From UBA8337 sp963932545 (GTDB lineage Bacteria; Pseudomonadota; Alphaproteobacteria; RS24): a stretch of DNA of 23,548 nt. Position 1 is the stretch's first letter. Each line of letters starts with the position of its first letter. The stretch lies in the NCBI GenBank assembly GCA_963932545.1, contig CAWVRH010000021.1:1-23548 (forward strand). The letters run 5' to 3'. Made by a program: the position numbers and the translations under genes. Below, piece by piece: positions 1 to 8,275 of the stretch. The notes under the pieces were generated by a model. The model did no database searches. It was not told the origin of the DNA and saw nothing but the letters and a program-made list of their open reading frames with translations.

Positions 1-1104
1 TTTGTCTCGCCTGTCGAGGTGAAAGCGTCTGATTTATTGTCCATTCAATATACCTCTGGCACCACGGGCGCTCCCAAGGGCTGCATGCAATCGCAAGATT
101 ATTGGCTTCGTTTGTCGCTGGTGGCGGCTAATTTTCAACTGCTGAATCTAGAGAATGTGCTGGTCACGTTTCCGATGTTTTATATGGATCCGCAGCTGCA
201 AGTGCTGATGGCGTTGCGCGGCAATGGCACCGCGTTTATTGCGGCGCAGCATTCTCTGTCAAAGTTTCGCGATTGGATTCGTACCTATAATATTCATGTG
301 GCGACGATTACGCCGCCGGTGTTTCGAGCCATGCCCGAGCTGCCAGATGATGGCGATAGTGAGCTGCGCTATATCTCGGCCTTCTATCATAAAGAAGACA
401 CGCATGCGGCGCTGGAAAAGCGCTTTAACTGTGTCGGTCGCGATGCTTTTGGCATGACCGAAGTGGGCGTCGCGCTTTATACACCCACGGCGGCCACGCA
501 TAAAGTTGGGGTAGGCACCGTTGGGCTACCCGCGCCCTATCGCGAGATAATGATTGCCGATGAAGACGGCACTGAGAAACCGCGCGGCGAGCCGGGCGAA
601 TTATGCATTGCTGGCGAAGGTCTGTTTTGGGGTTATTACAAAAAGCCTGAAGCCAATCGCGACAGCTTTCGCGGAAAATGGTTTCGCACCGGCGATGTGG
701 CCGTCATGGACGAAGACCGCTATGTCTCGATTGTGGGTCGGTTGAAAGAAATGATCAAACGCAGCGGCGAGAACATTGCAGCGATTGAAGTGCAAGAAGT
801 CTTGGCCGAACATGAGGCGATTGTCGAGGCGGCCGTGGTCGGTGTGCCAGACCCGATGCGCAATGAAGAGGTGAAAGCCTATATTTTGCTAGCCGAGGGT
901 ATGAGCGCCGAGGATGTTTCGCCCACCGATATTCAAGCTCATTGCTTAGAGCGACTGAGCAAATTTAAAGTGCCGCGCTATATTGCTTATGTGGATGCAT
1001 TTCCGCGCACGCCGTCGAATAAGATTGCGAAGAACAAGCTGATTGCGGGGGTCGACGATTTGACACAAGGTGCTTTTGATTTGCTCGAAAACAAAACGCA
1101 CTAA
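1..1104 (+). CDS. Acyl-CoA synthetase / AMP-dependent CoA ligase, 5'-truncated by the window edge
   Basis: The reading frame is open from base 1, so this is the C-terminal part of a larger gene; the GTG at 19 lies inside it and need not be the start. The protein carries the AMP-binding signature YTSGTTGAPKG near its visible N-terminus, then FGMTE, the hinge-region motif YxRTGD-like (WFRTGD), GRLKEMIKRSGENI, and ends with PRTPSNKIAKNKL, which contains the C-terminal lysine that adenylates acids in this family. Enzymes of this family make an acyl-AMP and then the acyl-CoA thioester in the cytoplasm. The IKRSGENI and SNKI segments resemble CaiC/crotonobetaine-type and medium-chain ligases, but the substrate cannot be read from the sequence. 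The gene is convergent with the PEP-mutase family gene, 42 bp away. Family call is sure; substrate unknown. Confidence 0.93.
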   Translation, partial: FVSPVEVKASDLLSIQYTSGTTGAPKGCMQSQDYWLRLSLVAANFQLLNLENVLVTFPMFYMDPQLQVLMALRGNGTAFIAAQHSLSKFRDWIRTYNIHVATITPPVFRAMPELPDDGDSELRYISAFYHKEDTHAALEKRFNCVGRDAFGMTEVGVALYTPTAATHKVGVGTVGLPAPYREIMIADEDGTEKPRGEPGELCIAGEGLFWGYYKKPEANRDSFRGKWFRTGDVAVMDEDRYVSIVGRLKEMIKRSGENIAAIEVQEVLAEHEAIVEAAVVGVPDPMRNEEVKAYILLAEGMSAEDVSPTDIQAHCLERLSKFKVPRYIAYVDAFPRTPSNKIAKNKLIAGVDDLTQGAFDLLENKTH

Positions 1105-1121
1105 ACGCACTTAACGCACTA
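1095..1121. repeat. Three tandem 9-bp units around a stop codon
   Basis: Three consecutive copies of AACGCACTW (AACGCACTA, AACGCACTT, AACGCACTA) run through the TAA stop of the ligase gene and into the short convergent spacer. The last copy could offer backup sequence after the stop, but I see no known function; replication slippage is the simplest origin. Confidence 0.8.
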
Positions 1122-1146
1122 AGCACAAGTCTATCGCAGCTTTTAC

Positions 1147-1986
1147 TCAGTCTTTCGGGGTATCCCCAAAACCGACGATTTGGTTCAACTGCCCGAAGCT
1201 AACGCGGGCCTGCTCTACATCGCCTGTGGCTAAATCTGCATAGGTTTTTTGCAAAACGGCGGCCGTGGTGGCCAGTCCCGCGACCGGATAAATGATAAAG
1301 CGAAAGCCCAATTCCGTAAGTCGCTGGCGAGATAAAAGCGGGCTGCGGCCGCCTTCCACCATGTTGGCCAAAAGCGGCACGCCAGAAAAGGCCGCGCCGA
1401 TGGCGGCGAACTCGGCTTCGCTTTCCGGCGATTCGATAAAGATAATATCCGCTCCGGCGCCATGAAATTGCTTTCCCCGTTCGATGGCTTCGTCGAGACC
1501 GTGTTGTTCTCGCGCATCTGTGCGCGCGACGATAAGAAAGTCGGGGTCTTCGCGGGCGGCAACGGCGGCAGCGATTTTCATCACGGCCGCGTCTTGCTCT
1601 ACCACCTCACGGCCTGGAATATGGCCGCAGATTTTGGGGACTTGTTGGTCTTCAATTTGAATGCCCGCCGCGCCCGCTTGCTCATAGGCGCGCACGGTTG
1701 CTTGGGTTTCGACAAGGCCGCCAAAGCCTGTATCGGCATCGGCGATGAGCGGGGTCTGCAATATATCGCACAGAGTAGAAATTCTAAACTGCATGTCGGC
1801 GGCACTCAAAAAGCCATTGTCGGGTTGGGCCAAGAGGCTGGCGGAAACGCCATAGCCCGATAGATAAAGCGCGTCGAATTTGGCTGCATCGGCAATACGC
1901 GCCGATAGGCCATCGTAAACGCCGGGCGCGATAATGGGCTCGGCTTGCGACAATTTTTGTCTGAGGCGCGCGCGATCGAGTGTCAT
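1147..1986 (-). CDS. PEP mutase / isocitrate lyase family protein (2-methylisocitrate lyase-like)
   Basis: The frame is open to 2055, but the ATG at 1986 is preferred: it is preceded by AAAGGA about 7 bases upstream and gives the usual N-terminus for this family (279 aa). Visible motifs are APGVYDGLSARIA near residues 20-32, the metal-binding DADTGFGG at about 83-90, and KICGH at 118-122, which corresponds to the catalytic K-K/R-C-G-H loop of isocitrate and methylisocitrate lyases, with Ile in place of the second residue. Members cleave or form C-C or P-C bonds next to a carboxylate (methylisocitrate lyase, oxaloacetate decarboxylase, carboxyvinyl-phosphonate mutase). The KICGH variant argues for the broad oxaloacetase/PEP-mutase-like group rather than true PrpB. 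It is divergent from the CMD-VOC pair and convergent with the acyl-CoA ligase gene. Confidence 0.88.
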   Translation of the reverse strand: MTLDRARLRQKLSQAEPIIAPGVYDGLSARIADAAKFDALYLSGYGVSASLLAQPDNGFLSAADMQFRISTLCDILQTPLIADADTGFGGLVETQATVRAYEQAGAAGIQIEDQQVPKICGHIPGREVVEQDAAVMKIAAAVAAREDPDFLIVARTDAREQHGLDEAIERGKQFHGAGADIIFIESPESEAEFAAIGAAFSGVPLLANMVEGGRSPLLSRQRLTELGFRFIIYPVAGLATTAAVLQKTYADLATGDVEQARVSFGQLNQIVGFGDTPKD

Positions 1987-2120
1987 CTGAATTTCCTTTG
2001 TTAGCGGCCTATTATTTCCTGTCTGCGCCCGAAGCGCCAGACCCAATTTGAGCAAACTTGCGCTTGCGGGTGTTCGTTATTTTCTTTTAGGCTGAAAGCA
2101 GGAAAAACAGGGAGAGCGTT

Positions 2121-2762
2121 ATGCCGCGTTTAAAACAAGCGGGACGGGAGATGGAAAACCCATATGCCCATCAGATTTTCGATATCTTATTTGGCGACCG
2201 TGACCCGGTAAAGCAGCCGGGAACCGCCACCGGCACGCCAGGGAATTGGTGGACGGTGTTTAATATTGTGCCGGATGCTTTCGAGCACACCACAAAAGGG
2301 TTTCAATTTTATCGCTCCGACAAGCGCCAGCTCGACCCAAAATTACGCGAGCTGGGGCAAACGCGGGCTGGGTTTTCTGTCGGATCGCAATTCGTCTTCT
2401 CGCAGCACTGCAAAGCCAGTCGAGACGCAGGCCTCAGCGAGGCGCAAATCGAAGCCATCCCGCATTGGCAAGTGGCCGATTGCTTTTCGGAACTTGAGCG
2501 CGCCGTTCTCGCCTATACCGATGCTTTGGTGCTGCAGCGCGGGCGCGTGCCAGATGGCATTTTTGCCGTTTTGAAAGCGCATCTCTCGGATGAGGAGATT
2601 TTGGAATTCACCTATGTCACCTGCACCTACATGATGCATGGCGTCATGAGCCGCGCTTTGCGGTTGGAATATGACGATGTCGAAGAGCGCGTCACCGAGA
2701 TAGCGGCGCCCGAAGCCGGCTCCATAGACGTGATGTCGATGGTCGATGGGGAGGACAGCTAA
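2121..2762 (+). CDS. Carboxymuconolactone decarboxylase / AhpD-like family protein
   Basis: A 213-aa protein with an all-helical CMD-type core: SQFVFSQHCKASRDAGLSEA at about residues 90-110 corresponds to the conserved region around the family's QH motif, followed by ERAVLAYTDALV and a helix with TYMMHGVMSRAL. There is no C-x-x-C pair, so it is unlikely to be a redox-active AhpD and is more like CMD-type decarboxylase relatives of uncertain function. The ATG at 2121 is preceded by GGGAGAG. Its TAA overlaps the ATG of the next gene by one base (TAATG), which points to translational coupling with the VOC protein. It probably acts with that protein on a common cytoplasmic substrate; the reaction cannot be deduced. 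Confidence 0.82.
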   Translation: MPRLKQAGREMENPYAHQIFDILFGDRDPVKQPGTATGTPGNWWTVFNIVPDAFEHTTKGFQFYRSDKRQLDPKLRELGQTRAGFSVGSQFVFSQHCKASRDAGLSEAQIEAIPHWQVADCFSELERAVLAYTDALVLQRGRVPDGIFAVLKAHLSDEEILEFTYVTCTYMMHGVMSRALRLEYDDVEERVTEIAAPEAGSIDVMSMVDGEDS

Positions 2763-3295
2763 TGGCCTATCATCATTTGGCGATAGCCGTTAGGGACATC
2801 CAAAAAACCCACGATTTTTACGAGCGAGTTATGGGGTTTGAGTTGGTAAAAGTTGAGGTGGCGCCAGTCAGCACAGGCGGCTGGGGCAAGCATTTCTTTT
2901 ACCGTATGGATGAAGATGACACGCGCTTCATCGCCTTTTGGGCCCTGCACGATGTGCCGGAACAAGAGAGCTTTGTTTATGACCTAAACAAAGCTGGAAA
3001 CTTGCCGCCGCTGACCAATCACTTTTCTTTCAATGTCGACAGTCAAGGGGAGCTGGAAAGCCGGCGGCAAAAATGGCTCGATGAGGGGCTGGACGTGTTT
3101 GAAATCGACCATAATTGGTGCCATTCGATTTACACCAGCGACCCCGACGGAAATGCCATCGAATTTTGCAACACGACAGGGACGTTCAGCCGCCAAGATC
3201 GCGAGCAGGCGCTCGCCGCGCTTGAGCTCGCCGAGTTTAAGCCAAGCCCCGAATCTGCCATGATGAAACTTTGGAAGGCGCCGAAGCCCCAATAA
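2762..3295 (+). CDS. VOC family (glyoxalase / extradiol dioxygenase-like) protein
   Basis: A 177-aa protein with two beta-alpha-beta-beta-beta modules. The first starts at HHLAIAVRD (H4/H5) and the second contains NHFSFNV (H87) and ends with SDPDGNAIEFCN (E134). H5, H87 and E134 are placed as the two-His-one-Glu metal site of type I extradiol dioxygenase and glyoxalase relatives. The start overlaps the CMD-like gene stop by one base and GGGGAGGA just upstream serves as its ribosome binding site. The single-chain length of two modules, with about 40 extra C-terminal residues, suits a lyase, isomerase or ring-cleavage-like enzyme; the product cannot be specified. It ends 10 bp before the convergent saccharopine-dehydrogenase-like gene. 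Confidence 0.85.
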   Translation: MAYHHLAIAVRDIQKTHDFYERVMGFELVKVEVAPVSTGGWGKHFFYRMDEDDTRFIAFWALHDVPEQESFVYDLNKAGNLPPLTNHFSFNVDSQGELESRRQKWLDEGLDVFEIDHNWCHSIYTSDPDGNAIEFCNTTGTFSRQDREQALAALELAEFKPSPESAMMKLWKAPKPQ

Positions 3296-3305
3296 ACCTC
3301 AGCCT

Positions 3306-4511
3306 TTACCGGGTCGTTCGAAATGCCATGAATTTGCCGCCACGTGCGTGTGTGAGGCGCGACACCAAAACGTGTCCCAACCCTGTGGAAGGGGTCAGCA
3401 CGCCTGCGCTATGGGAGGCGGCGCTATGGTCATCGAACGCCAAGCAAAGCCCCAATTCGGCCAACATTTTTGAAGTCGCGCCATAGCCAGGGTCGCCGCG
3501 TCCGGAAACTCGCGTGCGCGCCGAACCGGCCTGCGAGACAGCGGTTACGTCTATCTTAAAGCCACCCGTGCGGAGCAACCACGGAGGTGGGCCTTCGCCT
3601 GAAGTGGGTTTGAATTTAATAGGTTGGCCTAAGAAATAACCAAAGCCACTGATCACCCAAGTACCGACCAAGCGCACCCACATGCCTAAGCTGGCGCATT
3701 CGCTATAGGAAATGGTTTGGTGTTCGCCGCGCAGCGCGAGGCTGCGGCGTACGATTCTGGCGTTGATGGGGGCCATGAAGAATTTCGAAACGACCCCATG
3801 GGCCCAGTTGAAACGCCATTTGAAGTCGGCGGCCATGCCGTCGGCGGTGCCGGGGGCGTCTGTCTCAATGCCAGTGGTGCCGGGGGCGGCGAGATAGGGA
3901 TTGGATTCCATGGCGTCGGTGTATTTGCCAGATTTTTTGGCTCGAGCCGTCGCTAAGCCGGAATTCAAAGTGCCGCCAGAAAACGAGCCGGTATAGCGGG
4001 TATAGACCCCGAGGATTTTTACATTTTGGTCGGCTTTGGTCGCCAGCGTCTGGGTGGCAATCATGGCGCCAAGGTCGGAAGGGATAGAATCGACGCCGCC
4101 CGCCAGAATGACTTTCGCGCCGCTCTCTTTAGCTGTTTCGTGAAACGCTTCGGCCATTTGGCCTTGGTAGAAGCCTTCGCCGGAGAGGTCGGAGTAATGA
4201 ACGCCGGCGCGCGCACAGGCGCCTAAAAGAGCCTGTCCGTTATTTTGCGAATAGGGCCCTGCGCAATTCAGCACGACCGTAGTCTGTGCGACCATGGCGT
4301 CGACAGCCTTTGTATCGCTTAAGTCCACACATAAAACTTCTGGCCCACCCCCTAGCTTGGCCGATAGGGCCGCCAATTTGGTTTTTGTGCGCCCCGCAAT
4401 CGCCCAAGGCTTGCCTTTGAGTTCAGGGTGGGTGTTGAGGTATTCGGCGACCAATTGGCCGGTAAATCCGGTGGCGCCATAGACGATCAAAGCAAAGGTT
4501 TGGTGAGACAT
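3306..4511 (-). CDS. Saccharopine dehydrogenase-like NAD(P)-binding protein (trans-acting enoyl reductase type)
   Basis: A 401-aa protein beginning with the Rossmann motif VYGATGFTGQLVAEYL (glycines at about residues 12-18), followed by AIAGRTKTKL, VVLNCAGPY and HYSDLSGEG, the usual order in the family that includes mycobacterial trans-acting enoyl reductases and animal SCCPDH. These proteins bind NAD(P)H and reduce lipid or polyketide intermediates, or are poorly characterised lipid-associated oxidoreductases; true saccharopine dehydrogenase activity is unlikely. The ATG at 4511 has AAGGA about 8 bases upstream. The CurA-type reductase gene lies upstream on the same strand with a spacer of about 100 bp, so co-transcription is possible. 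Confidence 0.87.
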   Translation of the reverse strand: MSHQTFALIVYGATGFTGQLVAEYLNTHPELKGKPWAIAGRTKTKLAALSAKLGGGPEVLCVDLSDTKAVDAMVAQTTVVLNCAGPYSQNNGQALLGACARAGVHYSDLSGEGFYQGQMAEAFHETAKESGAKVILAGGVDSIPSDLGAMIATQTLATKADQNVKILGVYTRYTGSFSGGTLNSGLATARAKKSGKYTDAMESNPYLAAPGTTGIETDAPGTADGMAADFKWRFNWAHGVVSKFFMAPINARIVRRSLALRGEHQTISYSECASLGMWVRLVGTWVISGFGYFLGQPIKFKPTSGEGPPPWLLRTGGFKIDVTAVSQAGSARTRVSGRGDPGYGATSKMLAELGLCLAFDDHSAASHSAGVLTPSTGLGHVLVSRLTHARGGKFMAFRTTR

Positions 4512-4615
4512 AGTAGTTTCCTTATGTGGGCCGCAGGCGCGGGGATTATTGGGTGGGCTTTCGTTACAATGGTGTCTTTTCCCCCATGGTGCTCTGGAGA
4601 GAGGGGAGATCAGGT

Positions 4616-5650
4616 TTATTCTGGATTGGCAATTTTCAACAATTGCTTGCCAAAATTCTGCCCCGTATAGAGCCGCTGAATGGTGTTGGGGATATTTTCA
4701 AAGCCTTCGGCCATATCCACCTTGTAAACAATATCGCCGGAAGCGAGCCAACCCATGAGGTGCTCGATGGCCTCCATGGCGCGCGGCAGGAAGTCGAGAA
4801 TAATAAACCCCTGCATACGGCCGCGGTTTGTTACCAGCGTCATCAAATTATTCGGGCCGGGTTCGGGTTTGGTTGCATTGTAACCCGAAATCGCGCCGCA
4901 AAGGACAACGCGGCCATATAGGTTAATATGGTTGAGCGCGGCTTCTAGAATATCGCCGCCCACATTGTCGAAAAATATGTCCCATTTATCAGGGCAGTGG
5001 TGCGCGATTTGGGCGGAAACATCTTCCGTTTTGTAATCGATAACGGCGTCGAAGCCGGCTTCTTCCATCAACCATTTGCATTTTTCTTCGCCGCCAGCAA
5101 TGCCGACAACGCGGCAGCCTTTCAGCTTAGCAATTTGGCCGACAATCGAGCCCGTGGCGCCAGCCGCCCCAGAAACTAAAACCGTTTCTCCGGCTTTTGG
5201 CATGCCGATATCCAACAGGCCGAAATAGGCTGTCATGCCGGTAATTCCAAGAATCGATAACATCATTTCTGGTGATACGCCGGGCGGCAATTTATTAACC
5301 CCTGTCGGGCCTTTGCCCGGGGTCACGATTGCGTAATCTTGCCAGCAGCCGGTAGTTTGCACTAACTCGCCAGCCGCGAAATCTGGATGGTTGGAGGCTA
5401 TAACTTGCGACACAGAGCCGGCCCGCATCGGCGCGCCGATTTCTACTGGCGGCAAATAGCCAGGTCGGTCGACCATCCAATTGCGTTGTGTCGGATCAAA
5501 AGACAGCATGAGGTTTTTAACCAACACTTCCTCGGCGCCATTTTTGGGGGCGCCAATTTCGGGGGCATCTGTCTCTGCATAGGTGAAATTCTGGGGGCCA
5601 ATTGTGCCGTCCGGGCGGGCGGCTAATAGCCATTGTCGGTTGAGGGTCAT
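4616..5650 (-). CDS. NADP-dependent MDR oxidoreductase, CurA / prostaglandin-reductase type
   Basis: A 344-aa zinc-free medium-chain dehydrogenase. The N-terminal substrate domain contains SFDPTQRNWMVDRPGY (about 50-65) and the cofactor domain contains LGITGMTAYFGL and SGAAGATGSIVGQIAK (about 160-175), both hallmark segments of the CurA/YncB/leukotriene B4 12-hydroxydehydrogenase group. FDNVGGDIL follows at about 225. These cytoplasmic enzymes reduce the C=C bond of alpha,beta-unsaturated aldehydes and ketones with NADPH. The start has AAGGAG 6 bases upstream. A palindrome at 5728-5744 lies about 80 bp upstream and matches one in front of the neighbouring TetR gene, so control by that regulator is likely. 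Confidence 0.92.
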   Translation of the reverse strand: MTLNRQWLLAARPDGTIGPQNFTYAETDAPEIGAPKNGAEEVLVKNLMLSFDPTQRNWMVDRPGYLPPVEIGAPMRAGSVSQVIASNHPDFAAGELVQTTGCWQDYAIVTPGKGPTGVNKLPPGVSPEMMLSILGITGMTAYFGLLDIGMPKAGETVLVSGAAGATGSIVGQIAKLKGCRVVGIAGGEEKCKWLMEEAGFDAVIDYKTEDVSAQIAHHCPDKWDIFFDNVGGDILEAALNHINLYGRVVLCGAISGYNATKPEPGPNNLMTLVTNRGRMQGFIILDFLPRAMEAIEHLMGWLASGDIVYKVDMAEGFENIPNTIQRLYTGQNFGKQLLKIANPE

Positions 5651-5727
5651 AACAAACTCCTTCTTTAAAATTTACGCGCCCAGCCCACCATCCGCGCGAA
5701 AGCAACGAATAATAAAGTAGCTGGTGT

Positions 5728-5744
5728 ACTGACCGATAGTCAGT
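5728..5744. promoter_or_regulatory. Predicted TetR operator 1A (upstream of the CurA-type gene)
   Basis: ACTGACCGATAGTCAGT is a 6-bp perfect inverted repeat (ACTGAC/GTCAGT) with a 5-bp spacer in the divergent region between the CurA-type reductase and the TetR gene. Its core TGACCGATAGTCA recurs with small changes at 5852-5864 (opposite strand) and at 9593-9607. Confidence 0.7.
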
Positions 5745-5845
5745 TAAATATAATTAACGGGGTAATGCAAGCCCAGATTTTTAAGGAAGTGGCTTTTGCG
5801 TTCTCTCATCCCGCCCGTCTAGTCGCCCGTTTGAAAAAAAACATC

Positions 5846-5872
5846 TTGAAATGACTACCGGTCAGCTATAGG
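5846..5872 (+). promoter_or_regulatory. Predicted TetR promoter with operator 1B
   Basis: A possible -35 TTGAAA (5846-5851) and -10 TATAGG (5867-5872) are separated by 15 bp. That spacer contains TGACTACCGGTCA (5852-5864), the reverse complement of TGACCGGTAGTCA, one base different from operator 1A. A repressor bound here would cover the TetR promoter, so autoregulation is likely. The rest of 5651-5956, the gene-free divergent spacer, shows no other feature. Confidence 0.6.
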
Positions 5873-5956
5873 GTCGCGATATCGTCAGCTCGGGATTGAA
5901 TAGCTGCCAACCCATCTGGATCAAGCGTCCAAACAAAAAGCACTATGGAGATACTT

Positions 5957-6625
5957 ATGAGTTCAGTCGTCGCGATTAATCAAAGGGCTAGAACCGCAGA
6001 ACAAAAAGCCATGAGGCGACGTGCGGTCCTAGAGGCTGCCGAGACATATTTCCTCGAGGTCGGTTATGAGGCATTTTCTATGGCCAATCTCGCCAAGAGC
6101 ATCGGTGTCGCCAAGGGAACGCTATATCTTTACTTCGAAACGAGAGAAGAAATTTTTCTGACCCTCTATGAGCAAAGCTTGGTTCGATGGAGCCAAGCCT
6201 TCATTGATGATTTACCCGACACGATGACCAGCGAGGCATATGCTCAAAAACTATTTAGGGGCGCCTCCGCAGATGGCACTTTCTTGCCTTTGCTTATCCG
6301 CCTTGAACACCTCATCGAACACAATGTCGCGGTGCCTCGGCTGATCAGCTCCAAACAAGTATTCATACTTCGAGTGGATGCGATTGCGAAGGTCACGGCG
6401 ACCGCACTTGGATTGAGTGAGGCGCAAGCGACAGAAGTGGTTAACACCATGGGTGTCCTTTTGATCGGGGCCACGCAAAGTGACCAGGGCCCCTCCTTGG
6501 ATGACGAAGAGCTGCCAGAAGAGGTTCAAAACCTTATCGCCAGTTTTTCTTCCGAGCCCCTTTTCACGAAGAATGCCGTCCGCATTATCGAGGGCATTCG
6601 TATGGAAACCGTATCCAATAGTTAA
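5957..6625 (+). CDS. TetR/AcrR family transcriptional regulator (regulator 1)
   Basis: An in-frame ATG exists at 5945, but the ATG at 5957 is better placed, with GGAG 6 bases upstream; this gives 222 aa. The N-terminal TetR DNA-binding domain reads VLEAAETYFLEVGYEAF, then the helix-turn-helix MANLAKSIGVAKGTLYLYF at about residues 40-60, followed by a ligand-binding domain without a recognisable subgroup signature. TetR proteins usually repress nearby or divergent genes until a small ligand binds. Two related palindromes in the upstream spacer and a third at 9593-9607 are the predicted binding sites. The regulator is divergent from the CurA-type gene and 64 bp upstream of the aldehyde dehydrogenase gene, so these genes probably respond to the same ligand, perhaps an aldehyde, enone or aromatic compound. 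Confidence 0.93.
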   Translation: MSSVVAINQRARTAEQKAMRRRAVLEAAETYFLEVGYEAFSMANLAKSIGVAKGTLYLYFETREEIFLTLYEQSLVRWSQAFIDDLPDTMTSEAYAQKLFRGASADGTFLPLLIRLEHLIEHNVAVPRLISSKQVFILRVDAIAKVTATALGLSEAQATEVVNTMGVLLIGATQSDQGPSLDDEELPEEVQNLIASFSSEPLFTKNAVRIIEGIRMETVSNS

Positions 6626-6689
6626 ACCAATCAAACTTTCTCGCGAGTGACAAATTCCCAAGAATACAGACCAGCAGGAGATAGACATC

Positions 6690-8150
6690 ATGAGCGCAGC
6701 TAAAAACCAAAACGTTACGAACCTAGACACGCAGAACCTGAAAGCCTTACTCGAACGACAAAGAAACGCATTCCGTGCTGAGGGCGAGGTCACCTATGCA
6801 ACACGGATTGATCGTCTAAAGAGACTGAAAGCCCTGATTGTTGAAAATAAGAAAGAGTTTGCGGCAACCACCAAGCGCGAATTCGGCAATGCACGTTCTT
6901 ATGAATTCAGTTTGTTCTCAGAGTTCGCGTCCAAGGTCGAAGGTATCGACCATACGATGAAACATTTGAAACAGTGGATGAAACCGGAGAAGAGAAAAAC
7001 CAACAAGCCGATGAATTTCTTAGGTGGGAAAAGCCAAGTTAGGCATTTCCCCAAGGGTGTTGTTGGCATTATTTCTCCATGGAATCTGCCATTCGGTCTG
7101 ACGGTTGCGCCTCTGACAAGTGCGCTGGCTGCTGGCAACCGAGCGTTACTGAAGCCTTCAGAGTTTGTTCCTGAAACCGCGGCCCTATTCGCTGAGATTA
7201 TCCCTAAGTATTTTTCAGAAGACGAAGTTGCGGTGGTAACGGGGGGGCCAGATATCAGCCAACAATTTGCTGAACTCCCTTTCGATCACCTCCTGTTCAC
7301 AGGCTCGACCAATGTCGGCGCAAAAGTAATGCAATCGGCCTCGAAAAACCTGGTTCCCGTGACGCTCGAACTTGGCGGTAAATCGCCTGTCATCATTGGT
7401 CGTAGCGCAAAATTGGACATAGCTGGAACCCGGCTGGCATTTGGTAAGCTTTTGAATGGTGGCCAATTATGCTTGTCACCAGATTACGTTGTCGTGGCAA
7501 AAGAGCTGGAAGAGCCGCTCATCGCGCGGGTGGCCCATGAGGCACAGGCAATGTATCCCAACATCACCAAAAACGACGATTACGCGGGTATTATTAATGA
7601 CCGGCATTTTGCTCGGTTGCAAAACTACATTGACGACGCTGTCGCCAAGGGAGCCAAGCTTACGATTGTAGGGGCTGACAAGACGCGCGCCTCCAAAAAC
7701 AACCGTCGTATGCCCTTACACATTCTGCAAAATGTTAATGAAGATATGCTGGTCATGCATGAAGAAATTTTTGGCCCCATACTTCCGATAATGACTTACG
7801 ACGATGTCACCGAGGTTCCAAATCAGATTGAGCCGCGCCGAAACCCGCTGGCTATGTACTACTTTGGCAAAGATAAACAAGAGCAAGAGTACCTCTTGAA
7901 TCATGTGCCCAGTGGCGGTGTTTGCGTCAATGATATTACGGTTCACTACGTTCAAGAAGACCTACCATTTGGTGGTATTGGTGCTTCTGGCATGGGTTCC
8001 TATCACGGCCTGGAAGGGTTTACCGGTATGAGCCACCCGCGCGCGATATACAGCCAAACCATGATTGATCTCTTGCCTCTGATTGGCGCACGTCCGCCCT
8101 TCGGCAAAAAGTTTCGCAAGAATATAAGCAAAGTTCTTGGCTCAATCTAA
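6690..8150 (+). CDS. Aldehyde dehydrogenase, coniferyl-aldehyde dehydrogenase type
   Basis: A 486-aa NAD(P)-dependent aldehyde dehydrogenase. Visible motifs: GIISPWNLPFGL (cofactor domain, about residues 124-135), FTGSTNVGAKVM (about 203-214), LELGGKSP with general base E227, NGGQLCLSPDYV with nucleophile C261, and HEEIFGPILPI in the C-terminal half. The spacing from E227 to C261 is normal for the family. Cys followed by xxPDY is typical, in my recollection, of the coniferyl aldehyde dehydrogenase subgroup, which lacks part of the N-terminus of classical ALDHs. It oxidises an aldehyde to an acid in the cytoplasm. The start has AGGAG 9 bases upstream. It follows the TetR gene by 64 bp, probably in one transcript. 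Codon choice looks somewhat AT-richer than in flanking genes. Confidence 0.93.
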   Translation: MSAAKNQNVTNLDTQNLKALLERQRNAFRAEGEVTYATRIDRLKRLKALIVENKKEFAATTKREFGNARSYEFSLFSEFASKVEGIDHTMKHLKQWMKPEKRKTNKPMNFLGGKSQVRHFPKGVVGIISPWNLPFGLTVAPLTSALAAGNRALLKPSEFVPETAALFAEIIPKYFSEDEVAVVTGGPDISQQFAELPFDHLLFTGSTNVGAKVMQSASKNLVPVTLELGGKSPVIIGRSAKLDIAGTRLAFGKLLNGGQLCLSPDYVVVAKELEEPLIARVAHEAQAMYPNITKNDDYAGIINDRHFARLQNYIDDAVAKGAKLTIVGADKTRASKNNRRMPLHILQNVNEDMLVMHEEIFGPILPIMTYDDVTEVPNQIEPRRNPLAMYYFGKDKQEQEYLLNHVPSGGVCVNDITVHYVQEDLPFGGIGASGMGSYHGLEGFTGMSHPRAIYSQTMIDLLPLIGARPPFGKKFRKNISKVLGSI

Positions 8151-8155
8151 AGGCG

Positions 8156-8184
8156 CAATCCAGATATGAGGCGGATTGATTTTG
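8156..8184 (+). terminator. Possible weak terminator hairpin
   Basis: CAATCC (8156-8161) pairs with GGATTG (8173-8178) across an 11-base loop and is followed by ATTTTGT just after the aldehyde dehydrogenase stop. The stem is short and not GC-rich, so it may only attenuate transcription into the hydrolase gene. Confidence 0.3.
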
Positions 8185-8275
8185 TCGGGGCTAAGTCGCC
8201 CGCGCAAAAGCCATCCGCCCACATATCGAAATTTTTTAAAACCGAATAGGTTCTAACTACTTGGATGGAAGCAAT

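Noticed and set aside
1462..1863. 133-codon ORF opposite the PEP-mutase family gene
   Set aside because: It is a shadow of a well-supported gene, with no ribosome site and no recognisable motif.
3306..4511. True saccharopine dehydrogenase of lysine metabolism
   Set aside because: The motif order fits the trans-acting enoyl-reductase/SCCPDH group, and no lysine pathway genes are near.
4526..4921. 131-codon ORF across the spacer and the end of the CurA-type gene
   Set aside because: Most of it is antisense to the reductase; no start signal or homology seen.
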